Of a DNA stretch of 64,000 nt, positions 30,833 through 41,403 are shown piece after piece. The notes under the pieces are model-generated. The model had not been told where the DNA came from. It did no database searches and saw only the letters and a program-made list of their open reading frames with translations. Source of the DNA: Ulota crispa. Taxonomy: Eukaryota > Streptophyta > Bryopsida > Orthotrichales > Orthotrichaceae. The DNA lies in contig OY987251.1 in assembly GCA_963920765.1 (NCBI GenBank), positions 8,683,219-8,747,218 on the forward strand, written 5' to 3'. A program made the translations under genes and the position numbers. Position 1 is the stretch's first letter. Every line of letters starts with the position of its first letter.

Positions 30833-32992
30833 TGTCGGGTTGAGAAAAGCGCGCCTTGGGAACACGCAGGGTGTCTTGCTGCGATCGTGCGTTGCCGACT
30901 GAAAACGTTGTCAATCTTGATCTTCTCTTCAAATCTTCAGTCTTCAGTCTTCCGTTGGCCTATCTTGTGGCTGGCTCTAAGGGTATAAAGGTCAAGGTAG
31001 GGATAAGAGCCCACTGGATATGGGACGGGTAGATCGGGACAGCAGACACGAGCTGCCGTCCGTATGACGGGATCCTAAAATCAAATTCACGATCTACTGG
31101 CCAAAACTCCAGATCGTGAGAACAGAGCAAGTCTCGACCATGTGGGTGATCAATCCCACTTTGTCACCACGACAATAAATGGGGTTAAGTTTGGTTTAAC
31201 CCAAACTGCCCGCAACAAGGTTTACAAAACAGAATAGAAATGAATTGACAAACGAGCCTCCAAAACCGGCTAGGAATAACAAAGCCACATCCCACACATA
31301 CATAAAAAATAAACCCAAAACATTCCTCTTGAAATCTTCATATCTTCAGATCTTCAAATCTTCATGTCTTCAAGTCTTCAAGTCTTCATGTTTTAATAAA
31401 AACAATGGGGAAAATCACAAATAACAAGTCCTAGAAAAGGCAGCAACCTTCTATCTAATGCCACAGATGGCTCAAAGATTCAAATGCTAAGTGTAATAAC
31501 AATTTGAAAAGCTCTCCTAACCTTCTAACATCCCTCTAAATTTCAACTCAATCTAAGATATTGTCCAAAAGTTATGCGAGTTCAAAGTAGAGGCTCTTCT
31601 TCCTCTTTACAAACTAAACACTGCCTCTAAAAACCTCTATAACTTTTGTTCTATACATCACCCATAGAAACGTGAAATCAATTTAGAAAGATGATATCAC
31701 TGGCTTCAACCCATAAAATTTGCACTTCAAAACAAAACTTTGTCCGAAAGCTCTAGTCAATCAAAGTGTGGGTCTCAATTTTTTAGAGAGCACCCAAACC
31801 CGCAACTTCTACCCACTATAACTTCTTCAATAAAACTCCAAATGAAATGATTAAAGACAATTTGAAAAGCTATGACAACAAACTATCACTCCTAAAATTT
31901 TGAGAAGAAAATCTCATACTGTCCAAAAGTTGTAGCTCTTCAAAATCTCGGCTTTCTCCTAACAAAAGGGCAGCCACCTCCAAACCTTCACACTTCCATA
32001 ACTTTCTCGTCCAAGCTTCAAACCTCAAGTTTAAAGACTTTCTAAAAAGCCAATAATAAGATAAACACTCTCTCCAAATCTTGTTGCAAAATGATATACG
32101 GATCATAAGTTATGGCTTGTCGAAGTCTCAGCCTTTCTTCATAGTTTGGCTTTTTGACTCCAAAATTCAAACACTCATAACTTTTGCATCACAACTCCAA
32201 ATCAAACTTGCAAACTCATTTTGGAAAGGTAATCACACAAGGAACAACCTCCTCAAATTTCAATTCAAAATCACGTATACACAGAAAAAAATCTCCTCTC
32301 AAAGTTTCGGGATTTTTCCCTTTCTTCCCACCAACACTCATACACTAACTTCCAACAACTAAGGGATCTTTCCTCCACAATTTCGACCCTATCTAAGGTA
32401 GGGAGGTGGGGCACATCAGCCCATGCTCCTCCTTATCCTAACCCCACCATAGATGCCAAAACCCTTTTCCTTTCACACATTTCCCATTGACTTCTAAATC
32501 CTTAGTATTTTTATTCAAACAAAGGCAAAATATATGAGCCTTCCAAAATCTCTAGATAAACATATGAAAATGATTAAATTACAAAATAAACACCATCGTA
32601 AAATGGCCACGTGCTCTTGCGAGCATATAATAGCGTCAAACGCTTGTCTTCAGTTGCCAAGTCGTGGACTTGGTTGGCTGGAAAAGCGGTCGTCTCTGGC
32701 CGCCTGCCGGTCCGGGTTCGAATCCCATCGAACTCGTCGAGCGGTGATGGCGGCTCACGGCTTGGCAGCTAGTGAGGCAGGAAATTGGCCCAGCCAACCC
32801 GCTACCTACCCCCTTGAGCTGTGCATGTGACAAGACGGCGCAGCGCATTGGAATCTATGGCCGCTGCGCTGTCACCAAACCGTGGTCCTCACCACGACCA
32901 CCCCTTTTGCCTCAACTGTTGATTTATTGAAATCAACACAAATATAAAGAAATAACAAGTATTTACATGATGGAGGGAAGTCCATCAGGACA
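30833..32992 (-). repeat. 3' LTR of the Ty3 element
   Basis: A 2160-bp repeat. On the minus strand it begins TGTCCTGATGG and ends CAACCCGACA (TG...CA). It differs from the other LTR at two adjacent bases near 30845, two near 31096-31105, one near 32044 and one near 32706, as far as I can see. Confidence 0.95.
32650..32730 (+). other. tRNA-like block with Pol III box B, in the 3' LTR
   Basis: 'gtggacttggttggctgg', then 'aaaagcggtcgtctctggccgcc', then GGTTCGAATCC at 32715-32725. The last is a perfect box B; a weak box A candidate (TGGCTGGAAAAGCGG) lies about 25 bp upstream. It is antisense to the LTR. Probably a tRNA-derived SINE fragment built into the LTR; it does not fold as a full tRNA. 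Confidence 0.5.
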
Positions 32993-32995
32993 TGC

Positions 32996-33003
32996 ACCCT
33001 CTC
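32996..33003 (-). other. Polypurine tract of the Ty3 element
   Basis: On the minus strand AGAGAGGG followed by TGCA lies just upstream of the 3' LTR (TGTCC...). It overlaps the very end of the pol frame. Expected role: primer for plus-strand DNA synthesis. Confidence 0.6.
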
Positions 33004-36000
33004 TAAACCTGCACATCCTCCGGTATGTGCCAAGTTTGCTCGTCATGAATATCTTGGTTATCTTTTGCATCTTCTGAATCTTCATCTTTATCTTCAGCTC
33101 TTTCGTGGCTTTCCATCTCTTGAGGGTTAAAAATCTCCTCAAGGTCTTCATGATGAAATTTTCCACTCCTTCGAAAAGCTTTGATTCGTTTACCAGCAAC
33201 AGGCACGCGCAGAGAAGTCCCATCCAATTCCCTAAGTGAATAAGTGCCGTTGGTGTGCACTTTCATCACAATATAGGGTCCAAACCATCTCTTAGCAAAT
33301 TTGCGCACTGTACTATGCTGATGCTCCAATGTACTGTCAAATACAAGGACCCAATCACCCTCTCTGATCTGCTTGGTTCTTAATCTGTGTGTTTTGTCAA
33401 ATCGCTCTTTATTGCTGAGCCTTGCTGTCTTCATCTTCTCCAATGCGATATCAAGGTCACTTGACAACCTTCCAAGCTGCTGAATCCGAAGTTCCAACAA
33501 TCTTTCTTTGCTTATACCGTCCTCCCATGAAAGAAACACCCATGTGGGAATATCCTCTTCCGCCGGCATAATAGGTTTCTGCCCATACACAAGTTCGACA
33601 GGCATGTAACCAGTAACTGTACTGTGCGTAGTTCTGTCGGCCCACAAAGCAAATGGTAATAGCTTTGGCCACATATTTGGTTTGCCTTTACAAGCTTTAA
33701 CCAAAGCATGAATGATCGGAGGATGCCCTCTCTCAATTTTGCCATTAGCCTCAGGGTTGTAAGCTGTCGTCAGCTTCAACTGCACACCATAACGTTTGAA
33801 GAACTCTTTGGCCTCAGTGGCATTTAGTTCTCCTCTGTCAGCTCTCATTCGGCCAATGCTGCCATAACGACTGAAGATGTCTTCGAGTATAAATCGGCAT
33901 ACATTTTCGGTAGCCTTAGTCCTCAAGGCTCTGCCCTCAACGAAGTTTGAGAGCTCCTCTCGTGCCAAAACAAGGTACTTCATTCCCCACATAGCATTTG
34001 GCATAGCTACCAAATCTATCATCCACTGAAAATGGATCGCTAGAGGGTAAGTAGGATGTAATTCATCTCTGTGGCGCACCTTGGATTGCAATTGGCATAC
34101 CACACAAGAAACTACAAACTCTTCAACGTCTTTGTAAAGTACTTTCCACCAGTACCTCTCCTTGATTTTTGTATAAGTGGCCCATACACCTCTGTGACCT
34201 GCCCAAAGAGTATCATGGAACTCCTTGAGAACTTCAGCTTTGGTCTTAGAGTCCCCCACCACTCTCAATGGTACTTCATCAGCTCTTTTTGCCCTCTTCC
34301 ATAGAAATCCTTCTCTCAAAAGATATCTATAGGATTGATGCCTGATGTCTTTGAATGTTTTGTCTGTCCATCCTTCTTGCAGCTTCATTGTGCTTAAATA
34401 TAGCCCAATGTCTCTCAATTTTTCTTCATAAAGCTCAGCTTTGAATGGCAAAGTATCGATCGATGAGCTCTCAGCATCTATCGTCACCACATAGCCTCCA
34501 TGCAATAAATCTTCGACATCTTCGTGGCCCATCATCTCATCTTCATTAGAATACCTTGTTCTAGACAACATATCGGCAACAGAATTCTTTTTGCCTTCAA
34601 TGTGTACTAGAACCGAATTCATGGATTTGATGTAGGCGATCCATCGAAGCATTGCAATGTCTGGTGAAGAACAATTTGCTATCATCCCCAGCAAAGGTAA
34701 GCAATCAGTCTCCAGTACCACCTCTGCTCCAATAAGGTAATTTCTGTCCGCCTTCAGAGCTGTAAGAGCACCCCATAGTTCTCTTTTCATTTGTGGATAT
34801 GCTCTCTGACGCTCTGTCAAAATCCTTGCTCCAAATCGAATAGCAAATCTTTTGCCTTCCTCATCATCTTGTCCAATAGCCCAACCTATGGCAATTGGAC
34901 TTGTGTCAACAGTTACGATCACCGGCCTCTTGCAATCATAGTTCACTTGCTTGAGAACTAGTGGCGACTCCAAAATCCTCTTCAACTCTTCCATAGCCAA
35001 GTTTTGCTCATTTTCCCAAATGAATTTGGTCCTCTTACGCAATAATTTGTAGAGAGGCTCTGATATATGAGCAAAATGGGGAATCCATATGTGGTAGAAG
35101 ACACAAGCTCCAAGAAACCTCCTTACTTCGGTGATATTGCTACAGGCTTTCATTCTTCCAATAGCATCAATCTTTTCAGGATTAGGTTTTCTTCCATAAG
35201 AGCCACATAAGTGCCCAACCACCAGAATTTCATTCACCCCAAACTTTGACTTATCAATGGATAGAGTCAAATTCACCTCCTCAAGTCTGCCCAAGATTTG
35301 AGCCACGTCATGGATATGGTTGCTTACAAAGGCTCGGCAACCATCACTCTGAACTGTCAAGTCTCTTTGATTTTCCTCGCATCTTTTTATTGGGATATCA
35401 TCCACAAAAGGTATGGTTTTCTCTGGCACAAAGTCTCTTAGAATTTGATTCATAGCGCTTTGCATATGTGCCACTGAATTAGTAGCGCCTTGAGGCAATG
35501 TGCACATACGCACCAATCTAAGAGGAGTCTTCATGGTCGTCAAATCCCTGCTTTGAGCAGCAATTTGGAATTGATCATAACCAGAGTATAGATCTCCAAT
35601 GGAATAGATTGCATGTCCAGCAAATGCCTCCGCCACTTCGTCAACAACAGGGCCTGATCCTTTGTTTCTGATTGTAACTTTGTTTGCAGGCTGCATATCT
35701 TGGATGAACCTCAATGCTCCTGACTTCTTTGGCACAGTAAACCAACGGTTTGAATATGGAGCCATTGAAGGCTCTAGTATGCCCATGCGCGTCTTTTCTT
35801 TGAGCAACTCCACTAATTTTGGCAGTAGAGCTCTAGGCACTGGAATAGGCTTCAAATCCCATGGTATATGTGGTACTGTGAATATGACCATTGGTGCTAC
35901 AACACTTGGCTGCACACACCCAATCTCATCTGAAGAAGAAGCAAAAGCCTTTCCATGCATCAAAAGCATGTCTTGAAATTTCTTTTTCTCTGGCTCAGTC

Positions 36001-36590
36001 AGGAAACCATCTCCTCCAATCTTGAGGTTAGCTAGAGTCTCTTTGGTGAATTTGTGTCCAATTCTCCTTGACTCTCTCAAACTTGGCTCTTTTTCAGCTT
36101 GTTTGATGTGATCATCAGTGTCAAATGGTAGCTGAGTAGCCACTGGCTTCACCTTCTTGTTCACAGTCTTGTACTTGGTATGTACTGCAGCTTCAGGTCT
36201 ATATTCATCGATATTAGAAGAACACAGCTTTGCCATTGCTGTGTAAATCTCATGATGCATTGCAGCTGTATGGACATCAATAAGACAATGAGTAGTCGGC
36301 TCTGCATCCTCATTTGTCTTCAAATCTTGCAGAGTATGCAAGATATCATCTGGCATGCCACTTTCTTCATACACACCAGTAATGCTCTCATCTTCTTCAA
36401 GAACCTTCATTTTTTTTAGGTTTTTCTCCTTCTTTTTGATAAATCTTCTATGTACATGGTCCAAATCTTTGGCATCCATGAAACTCGCAAATCCACACTT
36501 TGTCACGCTCAAAAATCCACACTTGATAGCAGTATGTATATTGGGGAATTCTCTAGTATTGATATCCTTGGCACCCGTGGATCCCCACAT
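33003..36590 (-). CDS. pol: Ty3/gypsy pol polyprotein: reverse transcriptase, RNase H, integrase (1195 aa)
   Basis: Copies the element RNA into DNA and inserts it. RT spans about residues 240-450: first catalytic Asp in GDLYSGYDQF (D333), LPQGATNSVA (365-374), FVDD at 395-398. RNase H spans about 555-680: VTVDTS (D562), E604, LETDC (D629), SVADMLSR (D673). The integrase has an HHCC finger (H792, H799, C829, C832), a catalytic triad D859, D918, E953 (the usual 35-residue D-E step), and a GPY/F module (WFGPY, about 1102-1106). I see no chromodomain; the C-terminal tail is acidic. The first ATG lies 15 bases after the gag stop, in the -1 frame, but this frame is open about 75 nt further upstream, so it could be made by frameshifting or by re-initiation. 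No internal stop. Confidence 0.95.
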   Translation of the reverse strand: MWGSTGAKDINTREFPNIHTAIKCGFLSVTKCGFASFMDAKDLDHVHRRFIKKKEKNLKKMKVLEEDESITGVYEESGMPDDILHTLQDLKTNEDAEPTTHCLIDVHTAAMHHEIYTAMAKLCSSNIDEYRPEAAVHTKYKTVNKKVKPVATQLPFDTDDHIKQAEKEPSLRESRRIGHKFTKETLANLKIGGDGFLTEPEKKKFQDMLLMHGKAFASSSDEIGCVQPSVVAPMVIFTVPHIPWDLKPIPVPRALLPKLVELLKEKTRMGILEPSMAPYSNRWFTVPKKSGALRFIQDMQPANKVTIRNKGSGPVVDEVAEAFAGHAIYSIGDLYSGYDQFQIAAQSRDLTTMKTPLRLVRMCTLPQGATNSVAHMQSAMNQILRDFVPEKTIPFVDDIPIKRCEENQRDLTVQSDGCRAFVSNHIHDVAQILGRLEEVNLTLSIDKSKFGVNEILVVGHLCGSYGRKPNPEKIDAIGRMKACSNITEVRRFLGACVFYHIWIPHFAHISEPLYKLLRKRTKFIWENEQNLAMEELKRILESPLVLKQVNYDCKRPVIVTVDTSPIAIGWAIGQDDEEGKRFAIRFGARILTERQRAYPQMKRELWGALTALKADRNYLIGAEVVLETDCLPLLGMIANCSSPDIAMLRWIAYIKSMNSVLVHIEGKKNSVADMLSRTRYSNEDEMMGHEDVEDLLHGGYVVTIDAESSSIDTLPFKAELYEEKLRDIGLYLSTMKLQEGWTDKTFKDIRHQSYRYLLREGFLWKRAKRADEVPLRVVGDSKTKAEVLKEFHDTLWAGHRGVWATYTKIKERYWWKVLYKDVEEFVVSCVVCQLQSKVRHRDELHPTYPLAIHFQWMIDLVAMPNAMWGMKYLVLAREELSNFVEGRALRTKATENVCRFILEDIFSRYGSIGRMRADRGELNATEAKEFFKRYGVQLKLTTAYNPEANGKIERGHPPIIHALVKACKGKPNMWPKLLPFALWADRTTHSTVTGYMPVELVYGQKPIMPAEEDIPTWVFLSWEDGISKERLLELRIQQLGRLSSDLDIALEKMKTARLSNKERFDKTHRLRTKQIREGDWVLVFDSTLEHQHSTVRKFAKRWFGPYIVMKVHTNGTYSLRELDGTSLRVPVAGKRIKAFRRSGKFHHEDLEEIFNPQEMESHERAEDKDEDSEDAKDNQDIHDEQTWHIPEDVQV

Positions 36591-36604
36591 CCCACGTGTG
36601 CCCT

Positions 36605-39193
36605 CTAGAAATCCGGAAAGTTCAGAGAAGTCGGCAAAGATACTTCTCTGAGTTGCATTCGATGCCTCTCATTGTCAGCTCTCACAGTTAAGAACTGCAC
36701 TGACTTCTTCCCATCTATACTTCGAATTCGAGCATAGTGAGATCCATCATCCAACACTTTGGTTTCCATGCGTGAAGCAGTGATGAAAGGTTGGCCCAGA
36801 AGCACTGGATATGCCCCAGTATTTTGAACAAAGAAATTCTGCTCAACCTCCACATCTCCAATCTTTGCTGGCACTGAAGGGCAAGCTCCATACAATGAAC
36901 TGCGCCCATTGTTAGCTGCTCTCATCACCCAGCCATGTTCTGTGTCAATTGGCCATTTGCCCTTCTCATAGGTCTTGCGAGATATGATGTTGATCTCTGA
37001 ACCATGATCTACAAGGGCCAAAACAGATTCATCCATTCCACCAAGCTTCACTCTTGTTTCAGTGGTGGCTCTAGCCCAATACGGTTGCTGAAACTCAGTC
37101 TCGACATCATGAGGTCTATTAGTAGAATGATCACAACTGAACTCAAAAATCTTAGCTTCAACTTTTGATACTTCATCATCAAATGTCTGAACTTTTGCCT
37201 CATTAGCCTTTCCATTTGAGCGCTGCACCCTCTCTGGCTCTTTTCTTGTTATCTCCGTGAGTGTAATTTCACTGCAGTGAGCCTCATGGTCTCCCATCAT
37301 GGCAAAAACTTTGCCAATCTCAATCTCTTCATCGATGGTCATGTGAGTGTCCAAAGCACTCACCATTACAGTCTCTGCTGTCATCTGTCTCTTTTGCTTG
37401 ATGATGTCGATGATCAGCTCATGGAAGTCTTTCTTGGCTATGCCAAGTGCTTCCCTCAATGTGAACTCGATCTTGGCATCCAAGATCCTCTCTTCCAATA
37501 TTCCCTTCATATCAATGGAGGTCTCAATGTCGGACTGGAGCTTATAAGCAGGGTTCTTCCCCTTTGGCTTGCTAGAGTCTTCTTTCTCATGGCCTCTTCC
37601 GCTGCCGCTAGACTGCCCCCAGTCTCTATCAGGAAGCAAATCATCCTCAGGGTGCACAAAGCTTGGACTTTGTGTCTTCGAGCGCGTTTGTACTCTGCGC
37701 TTCGACTCATTTGCAGAATCTTTCTGCGCTTGAGCCCTCTTCTTTGATGAAGGCTCTTCACCATCTTCGGCTTCAACTCTCCCACGCTTCTCTTCAACTG
37801 AAGCCTCATAGTGATCAACATTGGCTTGATCTCTCTCCAAAAATGCTTTGATGCTGCTTGCATCAACCGGGTCTTCCCATCCAGTTACATTTCTGATGGC
37901 TTGGGCTCCTCGTTTCATTAGTGTGGCTCTCTGAGTGGATGAAGCTCCAATTGAGTGCTGCTCCACTTCAATGTGGTATGAATCAGCTTCACGTACATGT
38001 ATGGAACTAGATCGTCCCATCTTTCCCTCCATAAGTTTCTTCATCCCTCCTCTGCCAAAGTTGGTCTTCAATGGTGTCTTTGTGGATGAATCATGAAGCT
38101 TGCCGTCAATAAATTCAACGATGCCATCTTTCAAGGCCTCGTCGCACTCTGTACAGTCTCGAAGGCGATGCTTGCCATCTTGTTCGCTCTTGTCACACCA
38201 TATACATCTCCAAGGGAGTGTCCTCCCTCCATCAGATGGCTGCGACGATGAAGAAGAGCCAGATGCCTGAGACTTCCTCAACTCAATAAACTCCACCTTC
38301 AGCTCTTTAAAACTCTTGATGAGTTCTTCAAGAGCATTACCTTCGTTGGTTTTGGTGGTCTTCAAGATAGACCCTGGAGTTGTTGATGATGATGGTGCAA
38401 AAAATACTTTGGGACTTTTTGGAACTAAAATTGGATTAGTGTCTACTCCTGCTCCAAATCCTTTTGACCTCACACGTTGTTGTTTGGCCAACAAGGTCAC
38501 GGTCTCTTCCACCCTTCTCCAATCAGTGGTAAAACCACCTTCTGTGGTACGATCTCCAAGAAGTAGAAGAAGTCTATCCTCCAATGCAGCATCAGCTGCT
38601 TGAAGGAAAAGCTCTGCCTTCCTGGTGTTGAGGAGGCGTCTCTCAATCATGGGTAACTGAGAAAACTTCTTCTCAAAGGCCTTCAGCAGCTCATGAGCAC
38701 CCATGTTGTCTCCTGGCCGCTGCTCCACCCATTCTAGAAAAGATCTTCTGGTCATCCTTTCCGTGTCCTCGTCAAAGTACTCGTCACGTAGACGCTCAGC
38801 AAAGGCAATCCAAGTGTGAACTCCTTCGCGGATCTCTCGCACACGGTCACGAATGTCAGGCACAACTGCCATGTCGAAGGTAGCCATCATTCGATTTTCA
38901 TCAACTTGATGCACCTCCATCTCGCAAACATAGGCTCGCAAAAACTTCGTTATGTTCTTGCCGTCAAACCTACCAGTCTTCACAACAACAGCTTTCAATG
39001 CCTCGGTGGCTACTTGACCACCCTGGTTGGCTCGATGTTGCTCCATGAATATGGCCAATGCTCCTAGGAGATCCTCCATTGGCATCTGAGGTCCACCAAC
39101 ACCTCTGGTAGTGGCGCTTGGAACCTCTCGATGCAAACCAGCTCCACCGGCACCACCGGTATTGGCGCCGAAAGCCTCGTTACTGTCTGCCAT
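36605..39193 (-). CDS. gag: Ty3/gypsy Gag-protease polyprotein (862 aa)
   Basis: Structural protein plus protease. The N-terminal 1-40 residues are Gly/Ala-rich, followed by a helical Gag-like region with FDGKNITKFLRAY at about 76-88. A zinc-knuckle-like motif C330-x2-C333-x8-H342-x4-C347 is longer than the usual CX2CX4HX4C. A long charged Ser/Lys/Glu-rich linker (450-550) follows. A retropepsin-type protease occupies about 715-835, with active site LVDHGSEINII (D729-H-G, where DTG or DSG is usual) and the second signature VLLGQPFI at 797-804. It ends TAG 14 bases before the pol ATG. The protease belongs to this frame and not to pol. Open throughout. Confidence 0.9.
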   Translation of the reverse strand: MADSNEAFGANTGGAGGAGLHREVPSATTRGVGGPQMPMEDLLGALAIFMEQHRANQGGQVATEALKAVVVKTGRFDGKNITKFLRAYVCEMEVHQVDENRMMATFDMAVVPDIRDRVREIREGVHTWIAFAERLRDEYFDEDTERMTRRSFLEWVEQRPGDNMGAHELLKAFEKKFSQLPMIERRLLNTRKAELFLQAADAALEDRLLLLLGDRTTEGGFTTDWRRVEETVTLLAKQQRVRSKGFGAGVDTNPILVPKSPKVFFAPSSSTTPGSILKTTKTNEGNALEELIKSFKELKVEFIELRKSQASGSSSSSQPSDGGRTLPWRCIWCDKSEQDGKHRLRDCTECDEALKDGIVEFIDGKLHDSSTKTPLKTNFGRGGMKKLMEGKMGRSSSIHVREADSYHIEVEQHSIGASSTQRATLMKRGAQAIRNVTGWEDPVDASSIKAFLERDQANVDHYEASVEEKRGRVEAEDGEEPSSKKRAQAQKDSANESKRRVQTRSKTQSPSFVHPEDDLLPDRDWGQSSGSGRGHEKEDSSKPKGKNPAYKLQSDIETSIDMKGILEERILDAKIEFTLREALGIAKKDFHELIIDIIKQKRQMTAETVMVSALDTHMTIDEEIEIGKVFAMMGDHEAHCSEITLTEITRKEPERVQRSNGKANEAKVQTFDDEVSKVEAKIFEFSCDHSTNRPHDVETEFQQPYWARATTETRVKLGGMDESVLALVDHGSEINIISRKTYEKGKWPIDTEHGWVMRAANNGRSSLYGACPSVPAKIGDVEVEQNFFVQNTGAYPVLLGQPFITASRMETKVLDDGSHYARIRSIDGKKSVQFLTVRADNERHRMQLREVSLPTSLNFPDF

Positions 39194-39223
39194 ATCAACA
39201 AACGCAATAATCGCCCCAAAGCT

Positions 39224-39241
39224 CTCTCAGTGGAAGCACCA
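39224..39241 (-). other. Primer-binding site candidate
   Basis: On the minus strand TGGTGCTTCCACTGAGAG begins two bases after the 5' LTR end, the usual position. It begins TGG, as needed to pair with a tRNA 3' CCA, but I cannot assign the tRNA. Confidence 0.6.
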
Positions 39242-39243
39242 AA

Positions 39244-41403
39244 TGTCGGGTTGAGAGGAGCGCGCCTTGGGAACACGCAGGGTGTCTTGCTGCGATCGTG
39301 CGTTGCCGACTGAAAACGTTGTCAATCTTGATCTTCTCTTCAAATCTTCAGTCTTCAGTCTTCCGTTGGCCTATCTTGTGGCTGGCTCTAAGGGTATAAA
39401 GGTCAAGGTAGGGATAAGAGCCCACTGGATATGGGACGGGTAGATCGGGACAGCAGACACGAGCTGCCGTCCGTATGACGGGATCCTAAAATCAAATTCA
39501 CGATCTGCTGGTCAAAACTCCAGATCGTGAGAACAGAGCAAGTCTCGACCATGTGGGTGATCAATCCCACTTTGTCACCACGACAATAAATGGGGTTAAG
39601 TTTGGTTTAACCCAAACTGCCCGCAACAAGGTTTACAAAACAGAATAGAAATGAATTGACAAACGAGCCTCCAAAACCGGCTAGGAATAACAAAGCCACA
39701 TCCCACACATACATAAAAAATAAACCCAAAACATTCCTCTTGAAATCTTCATATCTTCAGATCTTCAAATCTTCATGTCTTCAAGTCTTCAAGTCTTCAT
39801 GTTTTAATAAAAACAATGGGGAAAATCACAAATAACAAGTCCTAGAAAAGGCAGCAACCTTCTATCTAATGCCACAGATGGCTCAAAGATTCAAATGCTA
39901 AGTGTAATAACAATTTGAAAAGCTCTCCTAACCTTCTAACATCCCTCTAAATTTCAACTCAATCTAAGATATTGTCCAAAAGTTATGCGAGTTCAAAGTA
40001 GAGGCTCTTCTTCCTCTTTACAAACTAAACACTGCCTCTAAAAACCTCTATAACTTTTGTTCTATACATCACCCATAGAAACGTGAAATCAATTTAGAAA
40101 GATGATATCACTGGCTTCAACCCATAAAATTTGCACTTCAAAACAAAACTTTGTCCGAAAGCTCTAGTCAATCAAAGTGTGGGTCTCAATTTTTTAGAGA
40201 GCACCCAAACCCGCAACTTCTACCCACTATAACTTCTTCAATAAAACTCCAAATGAAATGATTAAAGACAATTTGAAAAGCTATGACAACAAACTATCAC
40301 TCCTAAAATTTTGAGAAGAAAATCTCATACTGTCCAAAAGTTGTAGCTCTTCAAAATCTCGGCTTTCTCCTAACAAAAGGGCAGCCACCTCCAAACCTTC
40401 ACACTTCCATAACTTTCTCGTCCAAGCTTCAAACCTCAAGTTTAAAGACTTTCTAGAAAGCCAATAATAAGATAAACACTCTCTCCAAATCTTGTTGCAA
40501 AATGATATACGGATCATAAGTTATGGCTTGTCGAAGTCTCAGCCTTTCTTCATAGTTTGGCTTTTTGACTCCAAAATTCAAACACTCATAACTTTTGCAT
40601 CACAACTCCAAATCAAACTTGCAAACTCATTTTGGAAAGGTAATCACACAAGGAACAACCTCCTCAAATTTCAATTCAAAATCACGTATACACAGAAAAA
40701 AATCTCCTCTCAAAGTTTCGGGATTTTTCCCTTTCTTCCCACCAACACTCATACACTAACTTCCAACAACTAAGGGATCTTTCCTCCACAATTTCGACCC
40801 TATCTAAGGTAGGGAGGTGGGGCACATCAGCCCATGCTCCTCCTTATCCTAACCCCACCATAGATGCCAAAACCCTTTTCCTTTCACACATTTCCCATTG
40901 ACTTCTAAATCCTTAGTATTTTTATTCAAACAAAGGCAAAATATATGAGCCTTCCAAAATCTCTAGATAAACATATGAAAATGATTAAATTACAAAATAA
41001 ACACCATCGTAAAATGGCCACGTGCTCTTGCGAGCATATAATAGCGTCAAACGCTTGTCTTCAGTTGCCAAGTCGTGGACTTGGTTGGCTGGAAAAGCGG
41101 TCGTCTCTGGCCGCCCGCCGGTCCGGGTTCGAATCCCATCGAACTCGTCGAGCGGTGATGGCGGCTCACGGCTTGGCAGCTAGTGAGGCAGGAAATTGGC
41201 CCAGCCAACCCGCTACCTACCCCCTTGAGCTGTGCATGTGACAAGACGGCGCAGCGCATTGGAATCTATGGCCGCTGCGCTGTCACCAAACCGTGGTCCT
41301 CACCACGACCACCCCTTTTGCCTCAACTGTTGATTTATTGAAATCAACACAAATATAAAGAAATAACAAGTATTTACATGATGGAGGGAAGTCCATCAGG
41401 ACA
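39244..41403 (-). repeat. 5' LTR of the Ty3 element
   Basis: 2160 bp, near-identical partner of 30833-32992. It should carry the promoter of the element; no TATA box could be assigned with confidence. Confidence 0.95.
41061..41141 (+). other. tRNA-like block with Pol III box B, in the 5' LTR
   Basis: Identical in design to the block at 32650-32730, with GGTTCGAATCC at 41126-41136 and one C/T difference nearby. Antisense to the retrotransposon. Confidence 0.5.

Larger units (their letters stand above)
30833..41403 (-). mobile_element. Full-length Ty3/gypsy LTR retrotransposon (10.57 kb)
   Basis: Two 2160-bp direct LTRs, a primer-binding site, a gag-protease frame, a long pol frame with RT-RNase H-integrase order (the Ty3/gypsy order) and a polypurine tract, all on the minus strand. 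The LTRs differ at about six positions that I can find, so insertion is recent. It is inserted in a piggyBac transposase relic. The 5-bp flanks CACGG and ACGAT do not match; the best partial match is ACGG/ACGA. Coding frames are open from end to end, so it may still be able to move. Confidence 0.95.

Noticed and set aside
33457..33745. Secondary minus- and plus-strand frames within the Ty3 gag and pol regions
   Set aside because: They are overlaps of the real pol and gag frames, which carry the complete ordered domain set.
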